A stretch of DNA of 64,000 bases from Humulus lupulus (Eukaryota; Streptophyta; Magnoliopsida; Rosales; Cannabaceae). The stretch is taken from contig NC_084800.1 of assembly GCF_963169125.1 (NCBI RefSeq), positions 146,564,397 to 146,628,396 on the forward strand. The letters run 5' to 3'. Position 1 is the stretch's first letter. Every line of letters begins with the position of its first letter. The notes beneath the pieces were generated by a model, which had not been told where the DNA came from, ran no database searches, and saw only the letters and a list, made by a program, of their open reading frames with translations. The position numbers and the translations under genes were made by a program. Of this stretch, positions 1 through 10,839 are shown piece after piece.

Positions 1-58
1 GTTTAGTATTTTATTTGAATGTCTGTAATTGCTGTGTCATGTTTATGTGTTTGTGACC

Positions 59-122
59 GATCAACGAAGGTCGGGATCGACGAAGGCCTGGATCAGCGAA
101 GGCCAGGATTGGCAAAGACCGG
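59..122 (+). repeat. 16-bp minisatellite, 4 units
   Basis: Four imperfect 16-bp units of the form GATCRRCGAAGGYCNG lie head to tail at 59-74, 75-90, 91-106 and 107-122. The same kind of 16-bp unit, as GAGCGGCAAGAGCCGG-like copies, occurs in the LTR of element A, so this is a family-specific LTR minisatellite. Confidence 0.85.
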
Positions 123-126
123 TAAC

Positions 127-186
127 GACAATAAGTATGTTGAATGCAGGCCGAATGACAATAAGCATGTTGAATGCAGGCTGCCA
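127..186 (+). repeat. 30-bp tandem duplication
   Basis: Two adjacent 30-bp units (127-156 and 157-186), both beginning GACAATAAG and containing GTTGAATGCAGG, follow the minisatellite in the LTR. They differ at a few positions only. Confidence 0.85.
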
Positions 187-754
187 TGGAATGACTATCT
201 AGGGTAATGTACTCACCCACTTGGTGAAGACTGTGAACATAGTGCCTGGTAGCAGACTTGGATCGGCTTAGGCTGCTATGTGAATAGTCTGTTGTATCTG
301 TTTTAGGTATGCATTTACTGGAATGAATTTTTATATGCAATGTGTGTGGAGTTTTCTTGCTGGGCCTTGGCTCACGAGTGCTCTATGGTGTAGGTAAGGG
401 AAAAGGAAAGGATGACTAAGCATGAGTTGAAGGGCATGGAGCGGCGTGTACATGTTTGGCCTACCTGGCCGCTATGGACGGGTTACTTTTGAGGAACGGG
501 TTATGACTGTTCGATTTTGTCACCTAGGGCGACTGTAACTAACTTTTGAGTTATAATTATGTTTTAAACAATGTTTTGGGGATCCCTATGTAACACTTTT
601 AGAATTTTAATGAATATCCAAACCATTTCTCTTAGAGTTTCATTAATTGAGTCTTCAATTTAATTTAATCACACTTTTGGGCTAAAACCTCGATTAGCGA
701 GCTAATGGTAAATTTTAAAATCATATGGTAATGGCTCTAGAATAGTAGGGAACA

Positions 755-1116
755 ACGATATTCCAGGTCTGGGATAGAACTTCCCACTAGATGCGGGCAT
801 CATCTCGTAGCATATATGTGGCACAAGCCACTCTGTTATTGCCTATCACCCTCATGAAGTCAAGTATGGAGGTAATCATGCTCATCCACTACTTGGCCCT
901 AAGAGGACCTTGGCCTCCCTCAAAGGTTGGAGGGTGTTGTTTCCTGAACCTCTCATAAAGCGATTCCTAACTGTTTCCAATTTATGGTTGTCTGAGAACA
1001 TGTACTCAATCAGTGGTGTGGGCGGGGCAGTGTTCCCTGGCGGAACCTACTGTCTCAATTGCCTAATCTCTTCTTCATGCTTCAGAAGTCTTGCTTGCAT
1101 ATCAACAAACATATGC
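755..1116 (-). pseudogene. Gypsy gag fragment of relic F (continues at 3344-3446)
   Basis: Read on the minus strand, this continues the Gag begun at 3446. It has the coiled-coil-like 'DMQARLL..EEEIRQLRQ' stretch near 1050-1110, then the 'LQPLREA', 'TEWLVPHICYEMMPA' and 'NIV' stretches in shifting frames. These correspond to the retrotransposon gag domain of B and C (their 'DRVACATYMLREDARIWWE'). Several stops and frameshifts are visible, so it is dead. The left end meets the plus-strand LTR (1-754) and the right end meets solo LTR G. The rest of this gag-pol is not in the window. Confidence 0.8.
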
Positions 1117-3343
1117 TGTAACACCCTAAATAGTCAAGACCGTTAGACCGTGTGTAAAAAATAGTGCTTAACTCGTTAAGTGAGTCATTTGTACTTAAAA
1201 GTGTGATCAAGGTTAAATGACAATTTGGTATTAAAAGATTTTGGTCAAAACATTGAACTTTTCATTAAAGGGTTTGAATAGTTACAAGGGATCTCAAAAG
1301 TTTCTAAATAAAGTACAAGTTTATTACAAATTACAGGCTTACCCAACCTAAGCGACAAATTCTAAATAATAACTCCTGTTCCTCAAAATATCTAGACCGT
1401 GACGGCCGAGCTGAATGAGTATGTACACGCTGCCCCTATAGCTCTCGAACTCATGGCTGGTCTAGCTTTCCTTTGCCCTTACTTCAACCATGAAGCACCT
1501 GTGAGCTAAGGCTCAGCTAGAAAACCCAAACAATCATACAGATAATCAGATAGCATTAACATGTATTCCATACTCTATAACCACAATCGATTCACATAGA
1601 TTTTCCAAACAATATAAGACTCATGTCGAGTAGATGGACGCCACATATTTACAATGGCCTCGCCACTATGGCAGATATCGCATCTGTGTTATGGCCCCGC
1701 CACTACCGCATCCATTACACATGTAATGCCGTTAACGGCCTCCCGACCAAGCAATCAATACAAACAAATATATCAACATAGATTCAAACATAGTAGACAT
1801 TAAACTATAAACAGATTATTGATACGAACATTCTCGTGCTCTATAATTAGGGCAGACACCCTACACTCGATGCAAGAGACAATTTTCTTATCTCAATTCC
1901 TCTTCGATAGGGTAAGGCGATAACGAGCAAGATCCTTTCCTTCCCGAGCCTTGCGGTACCCCTAGTCACAACATATTAATGGATACCCATCAAGAATTAA
2001 ACCAATTAAGAGCTTCAAGATTGATGCCTAGCCTCCAGGACCTCAAATTCTACTAATTCGGGTAGTAAAATCCTTCTCGAGCCCTGGTTTGAGTCCTTGC
2101 AACTCAAAACCTTAGTTGGCCAACTTTCCCAACTAGCGTCGCAGCGCACCTATGAAGTGTCGTGTTGCGCCTCAAGTCAGAGAGTTCCCCAAGCCATCTC
2201 CCCAAACACGCATCACAGCATAGCCCACTAGCCGCTGTGGCGCCCAGGCGATTCAGAGAACCGCCCTAGCCTTTGAGTTCATGCGGGCCACAGCGCACCA
2301 AGAACAGTGCTGCGACGCAACCTCGTGAACCCAGATTTTGATTGCTTTTCTATGAACCAAATCTCACAGAATTCACCCCAAGTAACAATCAAACCCATAA
2401 TTGAGTCCCAAAACCTCATTAATACACTTAAGGCAACACAAATACAACAAAAACTAAGCCAAAACTCTACTCCAATTCATAACCCAATCATAAGCCTAAA
2501 AATTCAAGAAAAGCTTAAACCACCAGAAATCATAGCAAAACAGAACAAGAAAATCTTACCTTAGCTGTGTAATTCGACCTCTAGGCTGCACCTAAACTCA
2601 ATTCTAGCTCCAAGCCTTCAGCTCAAATCAACCTCCTCCAAAAATTCAGAAAATTTGAATAACCAAGGGACAGAGAGAGAGAGAAATGTGTGAGAGAGAA
2701 AATGAAATGAAGTGTTTTGATGTTTGTTAGTTCTGAAAGCTTCTAAATGATTAGGCTGTTCCAAGGCTAGAGAAAAGACCAATTTACCCCTGGCCTTTAC
2801 CTTAGTTCTCTAATGCCCCCAAGGGAAAAATTGTCATTTGACACCACTCTCTCGCTAAACCACAAATTCTAAATTAATCCCACTAATAATCTTCCAAACA
2901 CTAATATTCCCCCCCTCCCCCAATTATCACTCATACTCCAATATCCCCAGTAACTTACCAAATTACTAAAATACCCGTAGGCTCACCCCAAGCTGGGTAT
3001 TAATCCTCGATGTGACTTTTCCACCAAATTGCTCACTAGGATCCCCTCATGCCATACATCTCAAATATATCCATATAATAATGTGGTCCCACTCACAAAG
3101 CACATCTATTTACAGATATACCCTCAGTGGGTCAAAATTACAAAAATGCCATTTTTAACAGAAACGGGCCTATAAGCTCATTTAATACACTTAAACATGC
3201 ATAAGTAGTCATATCATAACATAACTCATAAAATTCACATATATAATAATGATTAAATTATACCAACACATAGACATCCAATTATGCCCTCTTGACACAC
3301 TAATCAAGATACTAATCCTTATTAACGAATTTGGGACGTTAAA
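1117..3343 (-). repeat. Solo Ty3/gypsy LTR (G) inserted in gag of F
   Basis: On the plus strand it begins TGTAACACCC and ends GGGACGTTAAA, where the normal end is CGTTACA; the orientation is minus. Flanks are TATGC (1112-1116) and TTTGC (3344-3348), a 5-bp target duplication with one mismatch. The interrupted gag reads across the insertion, which confirms one LTR without an internal region. A GC-rich block (about 2120-2320, with repeated GCGCC/GCAGCGC motifs) lies mid-LTR, and a plant-like AT-rich leader with GAGAGAGAGA lies near 2670-2700. No gene is present. Confidence 0.85.
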
Positions 3344-3446
3344 TTTGCTGCTAATTATGAGGGGCAGGCAGAGGGTTTTGACTCTGGTTATCATCTATAG
3401 CCTTGATCGTAGCGCTGACTACTCGGTTTGATCGTCTTGGAGGCAT
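3344..3446 (-). pseudogene. Gag N-terminus of gypsy relic F
   Basis: An ATG at 3446 (minus) opens 'MPPRRSNRVV' and runs to 'QNPLPAPHN', then a TAG where C has 'NWQQ'. This matches the start of Gag in C (from 51618, 'MHPRKSTRLAG'), B (28002) and D (57894), which supports the start. It continues at 1116 beyond solo LTR G. It is upstream of everything else in F and so fixes F as minus-strand. Confidence 0.8.
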
Positions 3447-3836
3447 AACTCTCAAAGTATATCTACAATCAATGACTCGACTTATAAGGCAATGATAACG
3501 GTGTCCAGAAACCACCCCACAGACTAAAACAAAAAAAAATTAAGCATACGCATGCAATAATAATGCTAATAAGCATTTATGCAATTTCCACACACAATAA
3601 TAATGCTAATAAGCATGTCTTTTAATATTCACATAGCAGACAAGGGCTAGGCCCCATCAATATATTTCATGCTTCCTATTCGCATGCATATAAGGCATAT
3701 ATATTTCATCTAGACAATTAAACACATATTCAACCCATTAGTTATCGAAAAGTGAGTCGAGCTTGTCTGTAGCAGCAAGCGTACATTTTCAGCCCGTCTT
3801 TAGGAACCATAAACCTTGGCGGCTCCAATACCAAGT
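3447..3836 (-). other. 5' leader and primer-binding site of relic F
   Basis: This untranslated leader lies between the 5' LTR (3837-5408) and the gag ATG. Directly next to the LTR, 3821-3836 reads GGCTCCAATACCAAGT, the reverse complement of a mutated initiator-Met primer site (TTGGTATTGGAGCC against the usual TTGGTATCAGAGC). Nothing else is recognisable. Confidence 0.7.
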
Positions 3837-5408
3837 TGTAATGCCATACTGATCCAGGACCGTTACACCGTGTGTTAAACTTAGTGCTCAACTCGTTAAG
3901 CGAGTCATTTGGACTCAAAAGTGTAATTAAGGTTAAACAATGGTTTAGGCATTAAAAATTTTGCTCAATGAAGTTAAACTTTTCATTACAAAAGAGTTTG
4001 AATATCTACAAGGGAACCTCAAAGGTTTTAATCAAAATACACTTATAACAAAAATTACTGAGATAGCCAACCTAAGCGACAAATTTGAGCTAATATTCTA
4101 AGTTCCCCTAAAATTATCTCGATCATGGTGGCCCAATAGGCTGAGTATGTACACGTCGCCCCTAGAGCTCTCCAACTCATGGCTGGTCCAAATTTCCTTT
4201 GCCCTTACCTGCACCATAAAGCACCTGTGAGCAAAGGCCCATCAAGGAAACACAATAAAGTAAAACAAATATCCAGATAGGAATTAATATCAAATGCATG
4301 CTTCACAAATCATAACTAGAATCAAATTTACTTTTCAACATGTATAACGAACCATGCCAAATAGATGCATACTGCACCCCTGTAGTGGCCATGCAATTTT
4401 TCCATAGTTGAGTTTCAAACTCAACACTTATCCTAACAAATTCGAGAATTTGAACTGAAATCCATAAAACCAACAACAATTGAACTCCCAAATGAGTTAA
4501 AACGATATCTAATCTTCAAAACATCAAACTAAACTGTCCAAAATCACCCAAACTCAGGATTCAAAACAATGACCTCGAAAGCTCAAGAGCATCCAAAGAA
4601 CATACAAAAACATAAGAAAAGAAGATATTGCCTCACTGAATTTCAAAATCCCTGATTGTTTTGAAGTCTCCCACAACTCCTAATCATTCAAGAAACCTCT
4701 AATCTCCTCCAAATTCCTCATCCAAAGCTTGAGCAAATCCTTGGTTATGAATTCCTTGAGAATGCTCTTGAAAGTGACCCAAAATGGAAACAAAATGATG
4801 GTGCTTAAACGTGAAAGGCAGCTGAGTTCTAAACTTAGCCAATTTGTTTACCTAATAGGTCAAAAAGGCCATTTTCCCCTACCCCAAATAACCCTCTAAT
4901 TAACCCCAAGGGCATTTTGGTCATTTAGTCTAATTTCCCACTAAACCTCAAATTATACTTCTAATCTCTAAATCAATCAACTAATCCATCAAATACAATT
5001 ATTTCGTGCAAAATACTTCATTTGTTAATAAATCCCGAAATGTGAATTACCAAAATATTCCTTGGCTCACCCCTAGCTGGGTATTTATCCCCGTCGTGAT
5101 GTTTTTCCTAAATTGCTCGAATGGATTGAATTTTTGTGAATATCATAAAAACCCACATAATAATGTGGTCCCAAGCACATAACACATAAAAATTACAATT
5201 ATACCCTCAATGAGTCAAAATTACAAAAATGCCCATTTTTTTAAACAAAAGTTGGCCTTTAAACATATTTAATACACATAGTCATGCATATTCAACCATA
5301 TAATCATATAAATCACATAACTCAATTAATTAACACATAATTGGCCCACGTGTCCTCCTGGCACACTAACATAGGCACTAATCATATTAGGAGTTTCAGG
5401 GCGCTACA
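3837..5408 (-). repeat. 5' LTR of gypsy relic F
   Basis: It runs from TGTAATGCCA to GGGCGCTACA, next to a primer-binding site, so it is the 5' LTR of a minus-strand element. It is clearly related to G over its first 200 bp but diverged, and it is about 650 bp shorter. It lacks the mid-LTR GC-rich block, like the short LTRs of D. The right flank is ATTTA (5409-5413); the partner duplication lies outside the window, so it cannot be tested. Confidence 0.8.
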
Positions 5409-6659
5409 ATTTAATTATCGCAATGTATCAAGATCACTGATACATCAACTGCAATTGAAGGTATCTACATCATGAGATCTCTTAGCCACTTGGCCTCTTT
5501 GTCGGTTGCTGCCAGAGCTACAAACTCAGACACCATGGTTGAGTGATATATACATGCTTGTTTCTTAAATCCCAAAACTGCATCCCCGCAAGGGGTGAAC
5601 ACCCAACCGGTTTTAGAGAGATTATCTCCTACACCGGATATCCAACTAGCATCTAAATATCCTTCAAGTATCTTTGCAAACTTTTAGTATTGGAGGTATA
5701 GATCTTTGGTCCTTTTGAGGTATCCAAAAACTCTTTCTATGACTTTATAATGTTTGATACTTTGATTTCTAGTTAAACTACTTAGCTTACTAACCACAAA
5801 TGCAATGTCCACTCTTGTACAATGAGAGGATTACATTAAACTCCATATTGCACTTGCTTATTCTAATTGAACCACCACTCTCCCTTCCTTATTTTAAAAT
5901 TTTTGGCTTGAATCAAAGGGTGTGTTTGCCTCTTTGATATTAAGGAGACAAAATTATTCAAGCATCTTCTCAACATAGTGAGCTTGACCTAAGGCACATC
6001 CATTCATAGTTCTTCTTACTTTGATACCTAGTATGGTATCAACCTCTCCAAGGTCTTTCATCGTAAAAATAGAAGATGAAAACCTCATTGTTTCAAATAT
6101 ATATTTGATGTTATAACTTAATATCAACATATCATCACCACATGGACATACTAGAATGACACAGTCATTACAAGTCTTAGAATATAAGCACGGGTCTACA
6201 CTATTGTGTCTAAGTCCATCCAAGAGAATGGTTTCATCAAACTTCTCATGCTATTGTTTAGGTCCTTGTTTTAAACCATATAATGATTTAACAAGTCTAT
6301 ACACCATATGTTCATTTCCTCTTAGAACAAACCCTTCCGACTGTTCCATGTAAACCTTCTCATCGAGGTTACCATTTAGAAATGTTATTTTGACATCCAT
6401 TTGATGAATATATAGTTCGTGTATTGATGATAAGGCAAACAATATTCTTATTGAAGTTGTCCTTGCCATCAATGCATAGGTATGAAAATAGATTATGCCT
6501 TCCTTTTGTCTAAAACCTTTAGCCACAACCTTGCTTTAAAGGTTTGGATGGATCCACTGGTGTGATATTTTCTTTGAAATACCCACTTACACCCTATTTG
6601 TTTTAATTCATGTGGTTGATCAATGATTTCCCAAATAATTGAACTCATCTCATCATTTA
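5409..6659 (-). pseudogene. Ty1/copia reverse transcriptase and RNase H relic (copia0)
   Basis: Minus-strand reading gives the RT stretch 'CKWVFQRK' (about 6580), 'HQMDVKITFLNGNLDEKVYM' (6330-6400), 'LVKSLYGLKQ' (6250-6300) and 'DLGEVDTILGIKV' (about 6020). The catalytic YVDD box is present only as CGDDM (about 6130), so the first two residues are changed. RNase H follows with 'TMVSEFVALAA..EAKWLRDL' at 5470-5540. Frames are interrupted several times. Gag, protease and integrase are absent. It is cut at 5408 by the LTR of F and at 6660 by the 3' LTR of copia1; no matching target duplication ties the 6660 boundary to the far end of copia1. Confidence 0.85.
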
Positions 6660-8350
6660 TGTAGGAAATACATATTACAGAATCTTGTTTATTTTCATGT
6701 AATTCATATATTATCAGACATTCATGCAAATTCCTAGAACATGCTCTTGTGAAATTGACATAAACACAGAGTAAAGTTATTAGAAACTTATATTACACAA
6801 TGGAACTGGAAATACTCATTCATTCATGTTCTCTAATCCTTTAATCTTGGTAGTAGCAGGGTATATTCAAGAACCTAAACTAGATCAACAAATCAGTCTT
6901 CCTCACCAAACCTTTGATCAACCTAGAACTAGTGTGAGCTTGTTCTCATCACATGAGATAAAGAAAATAGAAAAGAAAAGAAGAGAAAATGGGTGATTAT
7001 GAATGGATGCTTTAGAGAGTTGTTTTCTGAATTAAAATTACCCAAAAGTCATTTTTAAAAACCCTAAAGTTAAGTATCATTTTATAGACTTCCATTAGGC
7101 ATTATTTAAATAAATAATTAACTAAAAGAATAGGGAAAAATCCCTATAGTGATCGAAATTCACTATAGGGTTTGGGCCTTGGACTTTTGCAATTTAAATA
7201 TTTAAATTCAAGCCCATTGGACTTAAATTAAAACCCTCTTTTATTTTTACCATAATTAATTAATTAGTTAAACATTTAATCCTTATTCAAATTAAATATT
7301 TGTAATTTGATCCTTGATTTAAATTTATTTATTAATTTAACACCAATTTGTCATAATTAATAAAATTACCCAATATTCTCTTTATTCTCTATATCACACA
7401 TCTCTGTAAAATTTTCCAAAATTGACCTAGTAAACTTTAATAATCTCAATTGATAATTAAATCAATTAATCGAGACATTCTAGATGATTTACTCAAAGGT
7501 GACGCGGGAAACCATGGATCCATGAAATCAAGCTCCAATAGGTTATTGTGAATTTATTTACAAATAATTTCACTACCTTATTAATTCCTTGTGACTCCAC
7601 TATAGACTCGAAATTGCACTCTTGAATTCATAGAACACTTTACACCAAATGTAAATACGTTATCAATTATTACAACCATTACCGTCATTCAACCCTCTAT
7701 AGATGATCTACTAATGAGACAGGTGCTTATAACCATTTTACCCCTCATTTGTATTTTATCCTTAAATACCACTATAGATGTTCTACTAATGAGATCTCTA
7801 TCATTTAACACTTGAACTTAGATATAAGGAAATCATCATTTCACTTCTTAGATAGAAACTATAGATTTCATATCTATGGTAAATATTCCCACTCAATGAT
7901 ACTACAAAGTCCTCAATATGTAAGTATGGGCTAGTCCATAGGGTAAGCTGGTAACGAACAAATCTAAGAACATGAATAATATAATCTGTAGAATATTAAT
8001 CTATCAGAATTGGGATTGAATTTGACCTGTGGTCAACTTTATGATATGACTAGATTAGATAATAACGATACTTTACTTATCTATCTATAATCAATATTTG
8101 TCCAGTCCGATGTAACAAAATACATCTGATCTTATCTACTTGTTCAATGTCCCGAATAGGACATCACACCAGATTGTGTAAGTAGATCATATCATAGATT
8201 AACAAGTCACTATAATTCTTGTGCACTAATGCTTTAAAACAAATAACCACAATTATAATCCACTGTGACCAAGTCACTATAACTATGATTTTCCATATGT
8301 TTAGGATTTAATAGATGTTTATATTAAATAAAGAATCATGTAAATAAACC
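6660..8350 (-). repeat. 3' LTR of copia1
   Basis: It begins TGTAGGAAATAC on the plus strand and ends AATAAACC (normally CA). It matches 39412-43919 throughout, for example 'tgatatgactagattagataa' near 8040 and near 40775. It is AT-rich and has no coding content. It is followed at 8351 by the pol 3' end with an AAGGAAGTGGG purine tract on the minus strand, the likely polypurine tract. Confidence 0.85.
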
Positions 8351-8580
8351 CACTTCCTTGATATGCTTATCAAAAGTAGTCTCTGGCAATGTCTTCCTAA
8401 AATGATGTGCAAGATTATCTTCCGACGTTATCTTCATGGCCTTCACATCTCCCCTGAACACATATTCCCTGATAATGTGGTATTTCCTCTCTATATGTTT
8501 TCTCATCTTATGGCTTTAAGGTTTCTTTGAATTGGCTATTGGTCCTGTATTGTTGCAAAACAAGACGAGCTAAAAGGTGA
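8351..8580 (-). pseudogene. Copia1 RNase H C-terminus
   Basis: Minus-strand reading gives 'FCNNTGPIANSKKP', a stop, 'KHIERKYHIIREYV' and 'KTLPETTF', the typical end of copia RNase H and of the polyprotein. The same block in copia2 is 12843-13100 ('KHIKRKYHLERKIM', 'TKTLPPKSF'). At its upstream edge (about 8575-8590) it is fused to integrase N-terminal sequence, so the integrase core, RT and first part of RNase H are missing. The remaining end probably stayed because it neighbours the polypurine tract needed for plus-strand priming (inference). Confidence 0.8.
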
Positions 8581-8760
8581 GTTCCCCAAAATGCCCTTCC
8601 TTTGTTAGTCTTTGAATCCTATCAAAGGCCCTTCCTTTGTAAGTCTTTGAATCCAATCAAAGCTAACTTGACCAAGATATGAGTGTCATAGATACGTCAT
8701 ATTATCGTTATGGATCTTTTTTCATTTATCAGTCCTATGTTTTGATACTTTGAATAATTC
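8581..8760 (-). pseudogene. Copia1 integrase N-terminal remnant
   Basis: Minus-strand reading around 8600-8720 gives 'HSYLGQVSFDWIQRLTKEG', which corresponds to the HHCC zinc-binding region of copia integrase ('HLRLGQIGLGRINWLTKNG' in copia2). The Leu-Gly-x-x motif is present, but one His is replaced by Tyr and a stop precedes it. Part of the segment is duplicated in tandem (8593-8662). Nothing of the DDE core remains before RNase H sequence begins. Confidence 0.65.
8593..8662 (+). repeat. 35-bp tandem duplication at a deletion border
   Basis: Two 35-bp units, 8593-8627 and 8628-8662, both start GCCCTTCCTTTGT and end ATCAAAG. They differ at two bases. Each ends in an imperfect palindrome, CTTTGAATCC(T/A)ATCAAAG. 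Confidence 0.9.
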
Positions 8761-8839
8761 ACAATTTAGCGCATAGGGTTCATTTGGTCGCAGAACATAA
8801 ACACTATTTTCCATACATGCAACACACAATTCATAAGCA

Positions 8840-9180
8840 TTAAAAAAAATATATTAAAACTTCAAAAAAGTTATAGGAAACTCTTGTTCATGTAATAAAG
8901 AAACTGAAATTAAATTACGACTAAAGTTTGGAATAAAATAAACATTTTCTAAAAAAAATTTAGTTCCAAAGTTTAGACGTGCTCGTCCTCTAGCCTTGAC
9001 TTCGACGAATGCTCCGTTCCCGACTCTTAGCTTCAACTCGCCATCTTTCACCTTCCCCCATTGGCTAAGTAGCTGTAAAGAAGTGCATACATGGTTATAA
9101 TGGGTCTTGAGTTAACAATCCAAACATATTTATCATCTTCCAAAATACATGTGTCTAAGACAAATGAAAAACTATCATTA
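8840..9180 (-). pseudogene. Copia1 protease region
   Basis: Minus-strand reading gives 'VWIVNSRP' near 9098-9120, then 'KDGELKLRVGNGAFVEVKA' and 'NVYFIPNFSRNLISVSLL' (9051-8854). In copia elements the block is an aspartic protease with a D-S-G-A-T active site followed by the linker to integrase. Here the catalytic Asp is Asn and the Gly-Ala-Thr is lost, so the enzyme is dead. It lies between gag and the integrase remnant in normal order. Confidence 0.8.
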
Positions 9181-9986
9181 CCTTAGTTTCTAGCTGCTTG
9201 GAGCTTTAGGCAGTCCTTCTTCCAATGCACTTTCTAATTGTTGTGGAAACATGCACCTTTACCTTTCTTGCCTTTCTTTTTAGCCTTCGTAGCACTTTCT
9301 GGTTTTGCAGCCTTGGCATGTTTAGGATTGTTGGTCTATCCACCCTTTCTCTTCCTGCCCTTTGGAGCGGCAGCTAGGTTAGCTTTGGCTTGGGCACCCT
9401 CAGTAATAGTTGAAGTAGTAGGAGCCTTCTTCTTTACTACTTTGCTTGGTCCTCCATTAATCACTTCGTATAGTTGAAGTTTGTTCATCAATTGAATCAT
9501 CTCGTAATTCAGCTTGTTCAAGAAGCAGTTTGTGGTGAATGTCAGAAAAGTAGGAGCAAGGCTATTCAGGATCAACCCCATTTGAGTCTCCTCGTCTATG
9601 GTGGCTCCATGCAACTCAGGCTCCTTAAAATAGTTTTTCATCTTTATGAAATGATCATGAACATGCATCTTCAGTGCCAACCTAGCATTTACATACTTCT
9701 TGGTGGCTTCGAAATGAGCTTGCCCATATTTATGTCCAAACATCTCTTGAAGTTATTCCATGATGTCAAATGTAGTTTCAACATCTTCCAGCTTCGTCCT
9801 TAGCGTGTCCGACATGCTAGGCAGCATGTATGCCTTAACTTTATTGTTTGCCGCCAGTCAATGCTCATGCTTGTGACAGACAGACTTGTAAGCTCCTTCA
9901 ATTGAAACTTTAGGTGATTTCTCAGTCATCATGAACATAGAGTTGTCACCAATTAACACGATGTTGATGTTGGACTTCCATTTCAT
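9181..9986 (-). pseudogene. Copia1 Gag (UBN2-type)
   Basis: Reading from the ATG at 9986 ('MKWKSNINIVLIGDN'), the copia Gag fold is recognisable through 'MFGHKYGQAHFEATKKYVNA', 'MKNYFKEPELHGATIDEETQ' and 'LNSLAPTFLTF' to 'NKLQLYE' (about 9480), followed by a Lys-rich basic stretch. The CCHC knuckle near 9200-9250 reads C-F-H-N-N-stop-K-V-H-W-K-K-D-C, so the second Cys is gone. Two stops (near 9757 and 9862) fall at sites expected to encode Gln and Trp. The true start may be a few codons upstream. Confidence 0.8.
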
Positions 9987-10839
9987 GAAATTCTCTTAGT
10001 GAAAAGCTCTTTGGAGAGTAGAGAGAGGATGGGGTTGGATACCATAGAGAACTACATTTTTATCAATAAATAGAAATCAACACATTGCTCAATAAACATC
10101 TAATCACTGAGTTTTAAGAGATAGAAACATATATCCAATATGTAAGATATGAAAAAAAATACTAAAAACAAACATATCTATATTTCTGAGGTATTTAACA
10201 CTTGTGCCCCGGTTGGCGAGAGTCACAAAACATCATTAGTCAAATATAGTAAAAACTCAATTAATGATGGTCTAAAACCATTATTAGCAACGTTTCTATT
10301 CAATCTAAGTAAGAAAACTAATTATTTGTTACTTTATGAGCTTAACCCACGGTATCGATAATATAGATTTAGTCCTAGTAGTCACCGTAAGGATGAGTCT
10401 AATAAAATTTGATATATAATTATCTATCTTACAAAATTTAACCATGTTAAAACCTTAATGAACACCATCTGCAGGGGGATGAATCAAAGCGCTGCGAGGC
10501 CCCATTAAGACACCAACCTTGTTAAATCTACAATGGAGATCGAATAATAATCTTAAACTAAGCTCATTATTTAAAAAAAAAATAGTATTTTTATTTTGAA
10601 AATTACTAACTTAAGTTTTCCAAATTACAAAAATAATTATAAACCATATTTTTAATTTTCCCATTAATTCTTGAAAATACCCATTCAAAACATATTCAAT
10701 AATTCATAATTAATGTGTTGCTAATCAATTATTAGGTTCAACTAATATAATAAATCTAAGACAATAAAGTCCAACTCAAGAAAATGGGCTTTAATAGTTG
10801 TGCTTGCATGGAGGAGGGTTGGGTACAATATATCGTACC
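9987..10839 (-). other. Copia1 5' leader, left part
   Basis: This is AT-rich non-coding sequence between gag and the copia2 insertion. It contains a 'ctgcagggggatgaatcaaag' zone near 10470-10490 that resembles a 'ccttagggggacggaaacaaa' zone near 17530-17550 in the copia2 leader, suggesting a conserved leader element. It ends with GTACC (10835-10839), the left target duplication of copia2. No gene is seen. Confidence 0.6.

Larger units (their letters stand above)
1..754 (+). repeat. Ty3/gypsy LTR, 3' part (plus strand), related to element A
   Basis: The start lies before the window. The sequence shares landmarks with the 3' halves of the LTRs of A: a block around 355-420 reading as 'ctgggcc..ggctca..gtgctct', a 'gtacatgtttggcctacc' block near 448-465, a run of poly(A)-signal-like AATGAA near 608, and the terminal 'cctcgattagcgagctaatgg' zone near 690. 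A normal end would be TAGGG followed by CGTTACA; here it reads TAGGGAACA and then passes directly into minus-strand gag. The end is therefore slightly degenerate or truncated, and the junction is only fixed to about 750-754. Whether this is a solo LTR or the 3' LTR of an element extending left cannot be seen. Confidence 0.8.

Noticed and set aside
10441..10520. Possible tRNA or structured RNA in the copia1 leader
   Set aside because: No cloverleaf, T-loop or A/B box could be drawn; it looks like the G-rich leader motif only.
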